In this document: piece after piece, positions 43,510-53,009 of the stretch
How the letters are laid out: the number at the start of each line of letters is the position of its first letter
Position numbering within the stretch: the stretch's first letter is position 1
Assembly: GCA_039621445.1 (NCBI GenBank)
Contig: CP154957.1
Span: forward strand, 43,254,212 to 43,318,211
From: Euglena gracilis
Taxonomy: Eukaryota; Euglenida; Euglenophyceae; Euglenales
Direction of reading: 5' to 3'
DNA: 64,000 nucleotides
Program-made: the position numbers and the translations under genes
The notes under the pieces: model-generated
Told to the model about the DNA's origin: nothing
Database searches by the model: none
The model's input: only the letters and a program-made list of their open reading frames with translations

Positions 43510-44515
43510 CATTGGGGGTTTTGGGGACGCGGGGGGGACGCGGGGGGGGACGCGGGGGGGGACGCGGGGGCACCACCATTCTGGGTACCATGAAATAACA
43601 TTTTTTTGACCGACCCGGGCCCGCATTTTCCAGGTACCCAAAAACGCTGAAATTTTTCCTTCGGCGCTTCGTGCCATGTGTAAATTGGTTCAAGGGTAAA
43701 AAAAAAGGGAAAAAATTTCAGTGCCTGAAATTTTTTTAACCAACCCAAATGCTCGGGTGGTTCAAATGGGGGGGGGGGGGGACAGTGCCCCATCCTCAAA
43801 AAATTCCAAATTTGGCATATCATAAAAATAGGAATTTGCCTCGTGCAGTTTCGGACAAGGATTGTATTTGTGTTGATGTTGATTCCACCCTTCTTAAGAA
43901 TTAGCCCCTCATTCAATCACAACCAAACGTGAAGTTGGGTTTTTTTTTAAAAAAAAGAATGCATGAATCCAAATGGTGCAATGAAGCTGACAATTTTATT
44001 GTGGGCCCCATCCACGAGGCCAAACTCATGCCTAAAAATTCTTTGGGGCAATGTCTTTTCCATGGGGTGTTTTCGCTCCCGGGGCCGTTGGCCCACAAAC
44101 TTGCATTTTACAAACGTTCCCCGCATACTTTGGCTGGTAATTTTTGGGAATGGATCCGCCAAATGGATCGCCGAATGGATCCGGGCGATGGGAACGGTGT
44201 CCACAAAAAAAAGATACAAAATGGAAGTGTGCGCAATGGTTGAGGGGGGACAGTCTACGATTAGCATTGATTATGCCGAACAAAAAAGAAGAAGCAAATG
44301 GGCACTCTTTGCAAAACCAGTAGGGGTTGCTTGACTGGCAGTCCAACATTATCACAAAAAAAAATCCTAAACCTCAGACGGTTTCATCGAAAAGCCTCTA
44401 CAAAAAAAGGACACCAAGCCACTTGGTGGGGACGCGGGGGGGACGCGGGGGGGGACGCGGGGGGGACGCGGGGGCTCAACCCCCATTGATAAGGATTATC
44501 CAGTGGGGGGGCTGA
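43510..44515. mobile_element. 1-kb insertion bounded by GGGACGCGGGG arrays
   Basis: Both edges carry the same tandem G-run/GACGC array in the same orientation (43525-43575 and 44428-44476). Between them is anonymous sequence with a G13 run at 43770. On either side lie minus-strand pieces that would belong to one retroelement (RT N-terminal part and zinc-finger piece). No inverted terminal repeat was found. It could be an insertion or a local rearrangement. Confidence 0.5.
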
Positions 44516-44516
44516 C

Positions 44517-44700
44517 TGACAAGTGGAGGCTTTGCAGGCTGATCCCGTGGGGACAAGTCGTAGGCAGGTGACACATACCCAGACACCCGTGGACATCAAC
44601 CATAATCTGTCGGTGATTTGTCCTCTAGACACATGGATTCGGTCCACGTGATGTTTCATTGTCACTTCGTCCGCTGTTTGAAACGGGCAGGCGGGGAAGA
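44517..44700 (-). pseudogene. Retroelement zinc-finger fragment
   Basis: The minus-strand frame reads Cys-Pro-Phe-x-x-x-Cys, then His-His-Val-Asp-x-Ile-His (C2H2-like), followed by Trp-Val-Cys-Val-Thr-Cys and Cys-x4-Cys. Arrays of such fingers precede the reverse transcriptase in several LINE groups. It lies between the 2A-containing ORF and the RT in the same direction. Confidence 0.5.
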
Positions 44701-44730
44701 ACGGACATGCGTTCTATATCAAGAACTGCG

Positions 44731-44800
44731 TCTTAAACACAGACTCTGACCTGAGTCTGCGTTTCGAAACGCAGACTCAGGTCAGAGTCTGCGTTTAAGA
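44731..44800. repeat. 70-bp palindrome, TTCGAA centre
   Basis: Arms TCTTAAACACAGACTCTGAC... meet at GTTTCGAAAC, with one mismatch in 35 bp. It sits nine bases left of the TTAA end of the 4.9-kb element. It shares the CAGACT/GTGTTT vocabulary of that element's ends. Confidence 0.93.
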
Positions 44801-45299
44801 CGAAGTTATTTAAGGCTGTGTTTATAAAGCAACATGGCTTTGGTCAAAGTCTGTGTTTCTCAACCTCGACGACGGACGGCAGACTGACGACAGATTTTTT
44901 TGGACAAAGCGAAGCTGAATTAGGATCCGCTGCACAGACCGCCGGAAACCTCGGAATCAGAATGTGTGGCCGCCTGGCAGATTTTGGCCGCCGTCTGTGG
45001 TCTACCGAACTAGAATCCTTTCGAAATAGTGGTAACACTACCGTTAAACATGGGGAACATATGTGAAAGATGACAAAAGATTCACATCGTCTTCTTCTTT
45101 TGCTACCCCATTTTTGCCTCCATTTTTCCTGGTGCACTTTGTAACGTTAATGAAAATGCTCTGGGCGCTGCACCCACGACCCGGGAGTTCTTTGGTGGGC
45201 TCCAAAAAGTTGATGAGCACCACACATGTTGCTTAACCTTGTATGGTGATATTTTTGGGGAACCACCCTCTGGGCCACTTGGGCCAGAAAAAAACACCC

Positions 45300-45727
45300 T
45301 CACCCCCCCTTCAAAGTGCCCCCCCCCCAGAGTGGCCAATTTTTTTTTGCCGAAGGCGCCAAAGCCCAAAAATTGACCCCCCCCCCAAAGTGTCCCCTCC
45401 CTCACAACGGCCGTTTTGGCAAATTTGTCCCCCCCCTCAAAGTGGCCATTTTCTCTTGGTGCCGAAGGCGCCAAAGCCCAAAAATTGACCCCGCCCCTCC
45501 CTCACAACGGCCGTTTTGGAAAATTTGTCCCCCCCCCCCCTCAAAGTGGCCATTTTCTCTTGGCGCCGAAGGCGCCAAAGCCCAAAAATTGACCCCCCCC
45601 CCCAAAGTGTCCCCTCCCTCACAATGGCCGTTTTGGCAAATTTGTCCCCCCCCCCCCTCAAAGTGGCCATTTTCTCCTGGCGCCAAAGGCGCCGAAGCCC
45701 AAAAATTGACCCCCCCCCAAAGTCCTT
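45300..45727. repeat. Tandem repeat, about 120-bp unit, CAAAGTGGCC/AAAGTGTCCCC words
   Basis: About 3.5 copies of C-run, TCAAAGTGGCCATTTTC, a GGCGCCGAAGGCGCC hairpin, AAAGCCCAAAAATTGACC, C-run, AAAGTGTCCCCTCCCTCAC, and GGCCGTTTTGG. C-run length varies between copies. Same words as the single element at 30141-30362. Confidence 0.92.
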
Positions 45728-46089
45728 TTTCTCTGCATCATTGGGATGTTTCAGGGTCCAAATACTGTGAACACAGTTTTCTTGGTCAGAGTCCGTGTTT
45801 AGAAACACAGACTTAGCATAGGTGTCACAAGGGGGGGTCGGGGGGGGCGGCCGCCCCCCCCGGGATTTTGGAAAGAAAAAATTTTTTTGCAGCATGAATG
45901 CGATATTTTTCTTTGCAATGCCATGTTCAATGGTTCAAAGGGTGTTACCGTCTCGGCTGCCTTCGGCAGCCACCTTGCCAGTTAAAAGCGCATTTTTGGA
46001 GAATGAAATTGCAAAATCCATCACCGTCTCGGCCGCCTTTGGCGGCCGAAATAAAAATCCTTGAAAAAACCCCACGGCACTTCTTGATG

Positions 46090-46225
46090 TTAAAACCGGC
46101 GTTTGATACGCCAGGTTCAGGACAGAACCGGCGTCCGCCCCACGGGTTTTCCGGACGCCAGTTCTGTCCTAACACCCGGCGTCAGGAATGCCGGTTCTGT
46201 CCAAAACCCGGCGTCCGGTTTGGAT
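46090..46225. repeat. GGCGTCC / GGACAGAACCGG palindromic repeat (copy 1)
   Basis: Words ACCGGCGTTTGATACG, GGACAGAACCGGCGTCC and their inverted forms recur. The same vocabulary forms long hairpins at 58.26-58.82 kb. Confidence 0.8.
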
Positions 46226-46319
46226 TTTGGCCACAAACCGACTTTTTCCCCCCTCCTTTGGTGCTAATTGTTTTTTGGGACCCCACAAACCACTTTCACC
46301 TTGGCTGTTTGAATGGGGG

Positions 46320-46645
46320 GTTGGTACGCCGTGGCGAGGGGGTCCGAATAGGGGGGGGGGAGGGGGGTAAATGGCGTGGCGAGGGGGTCGGCGACCAGGG
46401 GGGGGGGAGGGGTGTACCATGGTTTTCCAACAAAATTTTCGTTCAAAAATTCGCGAAAAACGCTGGTGGCGTGGCGAGGGGGTCCGGCTAGGGGGGGGGG
46501 GGTAAATGGCGTGGCGAGGCCCTCGAAGAGGGGGGGGAGGAGGGGTGTACCATGCCCCCCCCATATTGTACCCCCCCCATAATGTACTCCCCCCCACGGG
46601 GTACCCCCCCACCATGGACCATGACCTTGGCCGCCCCCCATATTG
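46320..46645. repeat. Homopolymer-word block, ATATTGTA/ATAATGTA and GGCGTGGCGAGG words
   Basis: Four GGCGTGGCGAGGGGGTC sentences with G-runs, then TACCATG-C8-ATATTGTA-C-run-ATAATGTAC. The words ATATTGTA and ATAATGTA recur, inverted, at 49145-49228. Confidence 0.8.
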
Positions 46646-46647
46646 TA

Positions 46648-46861
46648 CCACTACCCCCCCCTTATTTGACCCCCCCCCTTAATTGAGCATTTGGGTCTGG
46701 GAAAAATTTTTTTTAAGGCGCCGAAGGCGCCGAAAATTTTTTTTGGCCTGTCTCAAAGCCAAAATTTTGACCCCCCCCCCTTATTTGACCCCCCCCCCTT
46801 AATTGAGCATTTGGGGGGTCCTTTAGGCCGAGGTGTGCTCAAATAAGGGGGGGGGTAGTGG
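46648..46861. mobile_element. TA-bounded homopolymer-word element, TTATTTGACC/TTAATTGAGC type
   Basis: This 214-bp element has ends CCACTACCCCCCC and the complement, flanked by TA at 46646-46647 and 46862-46863. The words TTATTTGACC and TTAATTGAGCATTTGG each occur twice in direct orientation and once inverted. A GGCGCC-GAA-GGCGCC hairpin is central. It sits in the TA of an ATATTGTA word of the preceding block. Confidence 0.85.
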
Positions 46862-46894
46862 TACCAGGTTTTGAATAGTGCTGAGCTCTTGATA

Positions 46895-47005
46895 AGCGCG
46901 CCCCCACCACCGACGGTCCGGCCCGGCCCGGCCCGGCGGCCCAGCCCGGCCCGGCCAGCGGCGGGCCGGCGGGCCGGCCGGCGGCCCGGCGTCCCCAGCG
47001 AATCG
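46895..47005. repeat. GGCCCGGCCC-rich tract
   Basis: Very GC-rich stretch of GGCCC/GGCCGG words with overlapping palindromes. Confidence 0.8.
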
Positions 47006-47039
47006 TTTCGGGCCCAAAAATTTTGTTCGATTTTTTTCG

Positions 47040-47222
47040 ACTTTTTTGACCGGGTTTGACCCAAAGTCAATGGGTCGGCGGCCCAAAACGGGGCGCTGGC
47101 GGGTCGAAAAACGCTCATTTTCGGCTCAAAAACAGTTTTTTCCGGGTCCGGGAGGCCAAAAAACATCGTTTCGGGCAAAAAAAATTTTTCCATTTTTTTC
47201 GACTTTTTAGACCCGGTTGACA
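47040..47222 (+). repeat. TTCGACTTTTTTGACC repeat, left of the satellite
   Basis: The unit includes AGTCAATGGGTYGGCGGCCC, AACGGGGCGCTGGCGG, GTCGAAAAACGCTCATTTTC, GGGAGGCCAAAAAACATCG and TTTTTCGACTTTTT. The same unit, about 1.5 copies, follows the satellite at 48143-48420. Related pieces lie at 48640-48840 and 56.28-57.06 kb. Confidence 0.88.
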
Positions 47223-47226
47223 TTGG

Positions 47227-48140
47227 TCATGATGGGCAGCATGGGCCATGATGGCCATGATGGGTCATGATGGCCATCATTGGTTGACCCATGATGGCCA
47301 TCATGACCAATGATGGCCATCATGGCCCATGATGGCCATCATGGGCCATGATGGCCATCATTGGTCATGATGGGCATCATGGGTCATGATGGCCATCATT
47401 GGTCATGATGGCCATCATTGGTCGTGATGGCCATCATTGGTCATGATGGGCATCATGGGTCATGATGGCCATCATTGGTCCTGATGGCCATCATTGGTCC
47501 TGATGGCCATCATTGGTCCTGATGGCCATCATTGGTCCTGATGGCCATCAATGGTCCTGATGGCCATCATTGGTCATGATGGCCATCAGGGGTCATGATT
47601 CCCATCATTGGGCATGCTGGCCATCATTGGTCATGATGGCCATCATTGGTCATGATGGCCATCATTGGTCATGATGGCCATCATTGGTCATGATGGCCAT
47701 CATTGGTCCTGATGGCCATCATTGGTCATGATGGGCGTCAGGGGTCATAATGGCCATCATTAGCCATGATGGCCATCATTGGTCATGATGGCCATCATTG
47801 GTCATGATGGGCCTCAGGGGTCATGATGGCCATCATTGGTCATGATGGCCATCATTGCCATCATTGGTCCTGATGGCCATCATTGGTCCTGATGGCCATC
47901 ATTGGTCCTGATGGCCATCATTGGTCATGATGGCCATCATTGGTCATGATGGCCATCATTGGTCACGATGGCCATCATTGGTCCTGATGGCCATCATTGG
48001 TCATGATGGCCATCATTGGTCATGATGGCCATCATTGCCCATGATGGTCATCATGGGTCATCATGCACATTATGACCCATGATCTGCATCACCGGTCATG
48101 ATGCGCATCATGGCCATCACAGGCCATGATGGCCATTATG
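47227..48140. repeat. 19-bp satellite with palindromic core ATGATGGCCATCAT
   Basis: About 48 units of TCATGATGGCCATCATTGG in one orientation. Variation is mostly at two positions (TCATG/TCCTG; GGCC/GGGC). The 14-bp core is its own reverse complement. It lies between two direct copies of the TTCGACTTTTTTGACC repeat. A solo copy with ATGATGGCCATCATGGGTC occurs at 56226-56262. Confidence 0.97.
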
Positions 48141-48142
48141 GT

Positions 48143-48420
48143 CGAAAAACGCCCATTTTCGGCTCGAAAACCCCTTTTCCGGGTCAAGGAGGCCAAAAAA
48201 CATCGTTTCGGGCAAAAAATTTTTTTTCGATTTTTTTCGACTTTTTTGACCCGGTTTTGGCCCGAAGTCAATGGGTTGGCGGCCCAAAACGGGGCGCTGG
48301 CGGGTCGAAAAACGCTCATTTTCGGCTCAAAAACAGTTTTTCCGGGTCCGGGAGGCCAAAAAACATCGTTTAGGGCAAAAAAATTTTTTTCGATTTTTTT
48401 CGACCTTTTTGGCCGAAAAC
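48143..48420 (+). repeat. TTCGACTTTTTTGACC repeat, right of the satellite
   Basis: Two tandem copies of the unit seen at 47040-47222, at 85-95 per cent identity by eye, in direct orientation. The satellite array therefore interrupts or has expanded inside a tandem of this unit. Confidence 0.88.
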
Positions 48421-49142
48421 GGCTAAGTCGAACAGAGGGAAAAGTGTACAAAATGGCTTGAAATGGCCCAAATTGGCCAAAAAACGGCCGTATCTCGGGC
48501 TGGGCGGTGAGTTGCGGGGAAACCAAAATCACAGTACATAGAGCGTTCCAAGGGCTTCAATTTAGGTCTCTGGACATTTCCTTTGATTTTGCATCATTTT
48601 CGAGAAATTTTGAAAACATCGATTTTTTGACCCCCCACCCCCCGAAAACGGCTAAGTCGAACAGAGGGAAAAGTGTACAAAACGGCCGTCTGCGCCGAAA
48701 ACGGCCGTATCTCGGGCTAGGCGGGGAGTTGCGGGGAAATCAAAATACCGGTAGATAGGGCGTTCCAAGGGCTTCAAATTAGGTCTCCGGACATTTCCTT
48801 TGGTTTGGCTTCATTTTGGAGATATTTTGAAAATTGACATTTTTTGGCCGTCCAAAGGGGGGGGGGGCTTATCCAGGGGGGTTGGCGAATCCTACCCAGT
48901 TTGGACCCCTTCGCGCGTGAATAACTCGGGCCTGGCGGGGAGTTGGGGGTCAAACCCAGGTGATTCGGAAACTAGGAATCCAGTCGCTCGTGACTGAAAA
49001 AAAAAATTTCGGGAACGGGGCCGGGATCATGGTGATAATCCGCCGGTTCCCGAGGTGGCCCCGAGGGGGGGGGAGGGGGGGGGGGTTCGGGGGGGTTTTC
49101 CCCCACGGGTAAGCTTCGCTCTTACCCATAAAGGGATAAGAG

Positions 49143-49228
49143 CTCAGCGACCCCCCCCCATAATGTACCTCCCCCCCAGAAAATGGCTCCCAGGGGGGGG
49201 GGTACAATATGGGGGGGGGGCATGGTAC
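49143..49228. repeat. Homopolymer-word block, ATATTGTA/ATAATGTA (inverted relative of 46.55 kb)
   Basis: C-run, ATAATGTACC, C-run, AAAATGGCTCCC, G-run, GTACAATAT, G-run, CATGG, then TA. This is the right-hand counterpart in words and order of 46553-46600. Confidence 0.8.
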
Positions 49229-49749
49229 CAACCCCCCAATACAAACTGATATCCCCATATGTCCCCCTCCCTCCATTTTCTTGACCAGCCGAGTTTGGGG
49301 GAAACTCTGCGGGTCAACGAAAAAAAAATGATTTTGCGCAAAGTGAAAAAAATGGCTTCTTCACCCCCCCAGGTTGCGAAGTTGACAGTTGGGTTGAGTT
49401 GGGAGGTTTCCAAAGGGGTTCTACCCATGATTTCGCTTTCTAGCTCAAGTTTTTGGAGCATTGGACTTCAAAAAGGGCGTTAGCGTCTCGGCCCCTTCGG
49501 GGCCAGGGGGACATAAAAAAGTACATTTTGGTTGTGCCATGAAAAAAATTTTCCTCGGCGCTTCGCGCCGGGGAAAAAAAGGATGTGCTCCAAATTTTGT
49601 CGGTTCCTCGCCCCCCCCGGGAAAAAATTGTTCCGACACCGCTGAGACTTAGGTCAAAGTCTGTGTTTCTAAACACGGACTTCGGCACGTCAAAGTCTGT
49701 GTTTAGAAACACAGACTTTGACCAAAGCCATGTTGCTATAAACACAGCC

Positions 49750-50331
49750 TTAAACAGTGGTATGCATGGGTGTCAGATGGAGAGGTGTACTGTTATTTGG
49801 ACAATCCACAGGTAATTGTACTTGTTGGTCTCCGCCTTCCAACAGCATGGAATCATTGTCCGGTCCTGGGTTCTGCTCAATGTCACCACTGAGGCAAAGA
49901 GGTGGGTGCTTTGGTCGTCGGCAATGGGGCCGGGTGCTAGGTCGCAGGGATAGGGGTCCTTCACGTGGGGTTATCCGATGAATAGGTCCTGGCTCGAGGT
50001 GAACGTCACCACAAAGTGCGACATCTTGGTGTGTGGGCCTCTCGGCTATGACAGTGTTGTTGGGGCTTATGTCACCTCGTTGGTAGTTTGGTCGTCTTTG
50101 TGCTGTCCGTCGTGCCCTCCGGATGTGACGGTCAACTGAAACTACTGATCTTGTCGAACGTAACAAGGCCATGTTGTCCAGGATATCAATGGTGTGTACA
50201 TTCAATGGGGAGAGGTCGGACGAGGAGGGCTCCGTTGGAGGTACTCTGGGGAAAGTGCCTCTCGGCCGGAGAACGTTGGGTAGTGGGGGAGCACGCCGTC
50301 GGCCAGCCGTCGGCCAGCCGTCGGCCAGCCG
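49750..50331 (-). pseudogene. Retroelement ORF with two 2A-type peptides (downstream part)
   Basis: The minus-strand frame is open from about 50331 to 49750. It encodes an Arg/Pro/Ser-rich lead, Leu-Cys-Gly-Asp-Val-His-Leu-Glu-Pro-Gly-Pro at 50013-49984 (degenerate 2A), and Leu-Ser-Gly-Asp-Ile-Glu-Gln-Asn-Pro-Gly-Pro at 49893-49861 (canonical). 2A peptides make the ribosome skip the last Gly-Pro bond and release the upstream chain. They are known at the N-terminal side of some non-LTR retrotransposons and some host proteins of invertebrates and protists. The frame ends at the TTAA of the 4.9-kb element, so its true C-terminus is cut off. Confidence 0.7.
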
Positions 50332-50335
50332 TGTG

Positions 50336-51060
50336 ACTCACAGGAAAATGACCCGAGCTATTAGCTCGACAATACAAAAACAATTTCGCCGCCAATCCCC
50401 TGCCAAGGTCACGTTCATCGTTCGTGGAGGTTGCATTTTTGCCCATTTGAAGTCATTTTTCGTCAATTTTTGTCAATTTTGCCAATCTTGGGACTTTTTT
50501 GACCAATTTTGACCATTTCAGCCGATTTTTGGGTCATTCCATAGTCATTGTGAAGGAATTTTGCAAAAATTATTTGAATGACTAAAAATTGTTCAGTTGA
50601 TGGTCCATTTTCCACGAACTGACAAAAATTACCTGTTATGGACGGAAAAATGCTGAAATTTTGTGTGGAACGGTTTCAAGTGACTAAAAATTGCCCAAAG
50701 CAACCCCTCTTGTAGGGCTTTGCACCCCAAATTAGGCATTAATCACTCAAAGTTAGGAATTGGCCCACCAAATCCCCTCAAAATAAGGAACCTTTTCACT
50801 AATTAGGAATTTACCGTCTCAAAAGAAGGCATTGGCACACCAAACTTGGGATTAAAACTCAAAATATCTGCACTTTACACCCAAAATTAGGCATTTGCCA
50901 CTCAAAATTAGGAATATACACAGGAAAATAGGAATTTGTACCTCAAAATTAGGAATTGGCACACTAAATTAGGAATTTGCCTTCCAAAACTTAGAACAGG
51001 CACACCAAATTAGGCATTTGCAACTCAACAAAAGCTCAACGACAGGACCCGGCTTCCGTC
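50336..51060. mobile_element. AT-rich insertion between halves of the 2A ORF
   Basis: A 0.7-kb block lies between two arrays of an 11-bp repeat (GTCGGCCAGCC; three or more copies at 50298-50330 and two or more at 51065-51087), with the same flanking words CACGCCG and CCGTGTG. The interior (50720-51030) is a chain of short CAAATTAGGAATTTGC sentences. The 11-bp repeat codes in the ORF, so array expansion may have helped the insertion or followed it. No inverted ends were identified. Confidence 0.6.
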
Positions 51061-52040
51061 ACGCCGTCGGCCAGCCGTCGGCCAGCCGTGTGCTCCCCCA
51101 GTGTCATTAGGTGAATAGGGGGCAGGTAGAAGTGAAAGGCCTCGCCGATGTTGCATACTTCGGACCATAAACAGGTCAGTAGCCACATAATGGCATGCAC
51201 ACTCGATGGGGAGTCGTGACGTGGTGGTCGATGTGGCCATAGCCCTATGAGCACAAACAGAACTCCTCTCAAAACTTCCCAACATTCGGTGAGCTCATAG
51301 ACGGTGGTGTCCTCAACCAGGACATCGGAAGGGAAGGTGTCTCGGAAAGTTTGAAGTTCTGCATCCACCTCTTGAAGGCTCGCCAGCAGTCTGTGCCGAA
51401 TAAAATTCTCTTGAAGTCCCCTGGAGATAGGGATTGTCGGTCTTTCCATGGTGGCCAGACGGAAGTAGATGGGCCCTGGTTGTGTTTGGACGTCACCATG
51501 AGTGGTGATTCGTTCCCCCCTTCCAGTTGGCTGGTGTCCTTCTGAAAACTTTTCCCGGGCTTGTTCTACGGTGTATCCTCGGCTTGTTACGGAGTGTACT
51601 CTTGCTGTCTCAGTAGATGGAAATACTGTGGCTGAAAAAACAGGGCAGGTTTCCCTGTGGTGCAGGCACCAACCTGCCGAGGCAGTGATGGTTTCGATGT
51701 CACACAAAGTGCATTTCAGCCAGTATGTAGCTTTGGAAGGAAGTGAACGGGAGGAGCCATCGGGGCCTTGCCGCAATGGTATTTCGGCCTTGATCCGAAA
51801 GAAATCAGTCATGTTCATGGCAACAAGTTGGTCCAATAGATCCATGACTTCACCACAGGGTCCATTAAATGCCGTCGGCGGGCCTGGATTGGTTTCCACA
51901 TCACCCATTGTTGTCAGGGAATCACCTCGCCCCGTCTTCAGATATGCGTCTTCCGGCTTCTTCCCCCCGTGTGGGCATGCAGTGCAGAGGTGTATGGTGC
52001 CGACTGTTTCTGCCATGTGGAAATTTTTTGTGCAGCACAA
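51036..52040 (-). pseudogene. Retroelement ORF with 2A-type peptides and a zinc finger (upstream part)
   Basis: A 334-codon minus-strand frame. Gly-Asp-Val-Glu-Thr-Asn-Pro-Gly-Pro at residues 46-54 (51905-51879) is a canonical 2A motif. Gly-Asp-Val-Gln-Thr-Gln-Pro-Gly-Pro at 182-190 (51497-51471) is a degenerate one. Between them lies Cys-x2-Cys-x12-13-His-His-x3-Cys (residues 110-132), a likely zinc finger. The rest is helical with Trp/Leu-rich segments. The last residues run into the 11-bp repeat and the insertion at 50336-51060. With the next ORF it gives four 2A-like sites in about 2 kb. Confidence 0.75.
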
Positions 52041-52620
52041 GAGTAATAGTCCGACAGGGAGTCATTTGAGTCATCAAGATCGCTGGTGGTCCGTATAGAC
52101 GGGGAAAGACGATCAGCCAATCCAACCTCACACGCAAACTGTAACGGTCTGGGCATGTCATCCATCAGCCAAATTCTTGGGCAGTATCGCCAGGCAATGG
52201 GCAGGGTTGGTTCTCGGGAGGGTGTCAGCCTCCTCTTTGTCCTCGGGGGGCGGACTGCTTCTGCTGCAGGCACTTTTTGTTTTATTTTTTGTGCGATAGC
52301 TTGGCGTACTTTGTTTATGTGCGACATGTCCACTACCTCCTCACGTTGTTCCTCTGGTCGGTATTGATGAAGAATTTGGGCGATTCTGATCCGTTCCAGG
52401 ATGAGGTTCTTTTTTGGTGGGGGGGGGGGGCGATTGCACAACGTTTGGCGCTGCCAGTGGCAACGTGAGTTTCATGTCAGTGTGCACCATTTTTTGTGAC
52501 TGCCGAATGTCCACTGTTCTGCCAATGTCGACCCACTTTTCCTGAATGTTTGCCAGTTTTCTGGCGACCTCCTCGTGAAATAAAATGCCTCCTGCTTGCT
52601 GTCTCATGCGCCTTCTCCAA
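51938..52620 (-). pseudogene. Upstream, frameshifted part of the 2A retroelement ORF
   Basis: Two overlapping minus-strand frames (52341-52607 and 51938-52441) with ordinary composition: Gln/Lys/Arg-rich helices (Ala-Asn-Ile-Gln-Glu-Lys-Trp-Val-Asp-Ile; Ile-Arg-Ile-Ala-Gln-Ile-Leu) joined at a C-run of nine near 52430. The C-run makes the frame uncertain. The region continues towards the 51036-52040 frame, probably through another frame change near 52030. Likely ORF1-like or N-terminal retroelement sequence; no specific domain is recognised. Confidence 0.5.
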
Positions 52621-52669
52621 AAAAAATTCTTCCCTGAGGGACCGAAACTCTGGTTTTTCCCAAACTGGT

Positions 52670-52800
52670 ACCCCTTCCAGGGGGGTGTTGGGGGGGGGGG
52701 GGGGGTTCAGATCGGGAGTGCCTTGGGGTGCCTGCCCAGGCAGGCCCCCCCCCCCCCCCCGGAGTGGGGTCGGCACCACCTCAAAAAGCAGCCTGCCAAA
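52670..52800. repeat. Homopolymer-word block with GGTGCCTGCCC
   Basis: G15 and C17 runs around GGGAGTGCCTTGGGGTGCCTGCCCAGGC. The phrase GGGGTGCCTGCCC is shared with the outer hAT-type MITE at 28516-29082, but no terminal pair could be defined. Confidence 0.65.
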
Positions 52801-53009
52801 GGGGGGATCCTTGGCCGTTTGGAAGCAAAGGTAGCCCTGAATGAATCTTCCCATGAAATTGAAAAGGTTACAAAAGACATGTTCAAATGACCTTTTGCAA
52901 AACAGTGTTTCTTAAACGGTTGTTTTGTGTGGGCTCTATTTATGCTGTTGATTTCATGCAAAAAGGAGTCCACAGCGGTCAGTTCCCTTCAAACTATTGC
53001 CTTCATTTC

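Larger units (their letters stand above)
44814..49749. mobile_element. 4.9-kb TTAA-bounded inverted-repeat element
   Basis: The left end GGCTGTGTTTATAAAGCAAC and the right end, inverted, agree over about 46 bp (one two-base indel), continuing through ATGGCTTTGGTCAAAGTCTG to TGTTTCT. TTAA lies at 44810-44813 and 49750-49753. It carries no recognisable transposase. Its contents are the GTGGCC tandem array, two TA-bounded element groups, the 19-bp satellite and its flanking repeats. It interrupts the minus-strand retroelement between the 2A ORF and the zinc-finger fragment. Confidence 0.8.

Noticed and set aside
47227-48140. CRISPR or operator array (palindromic 19-bp repeat)
   Set aside because: No spacers; adjacent units are contiguous. 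It is a satellite.
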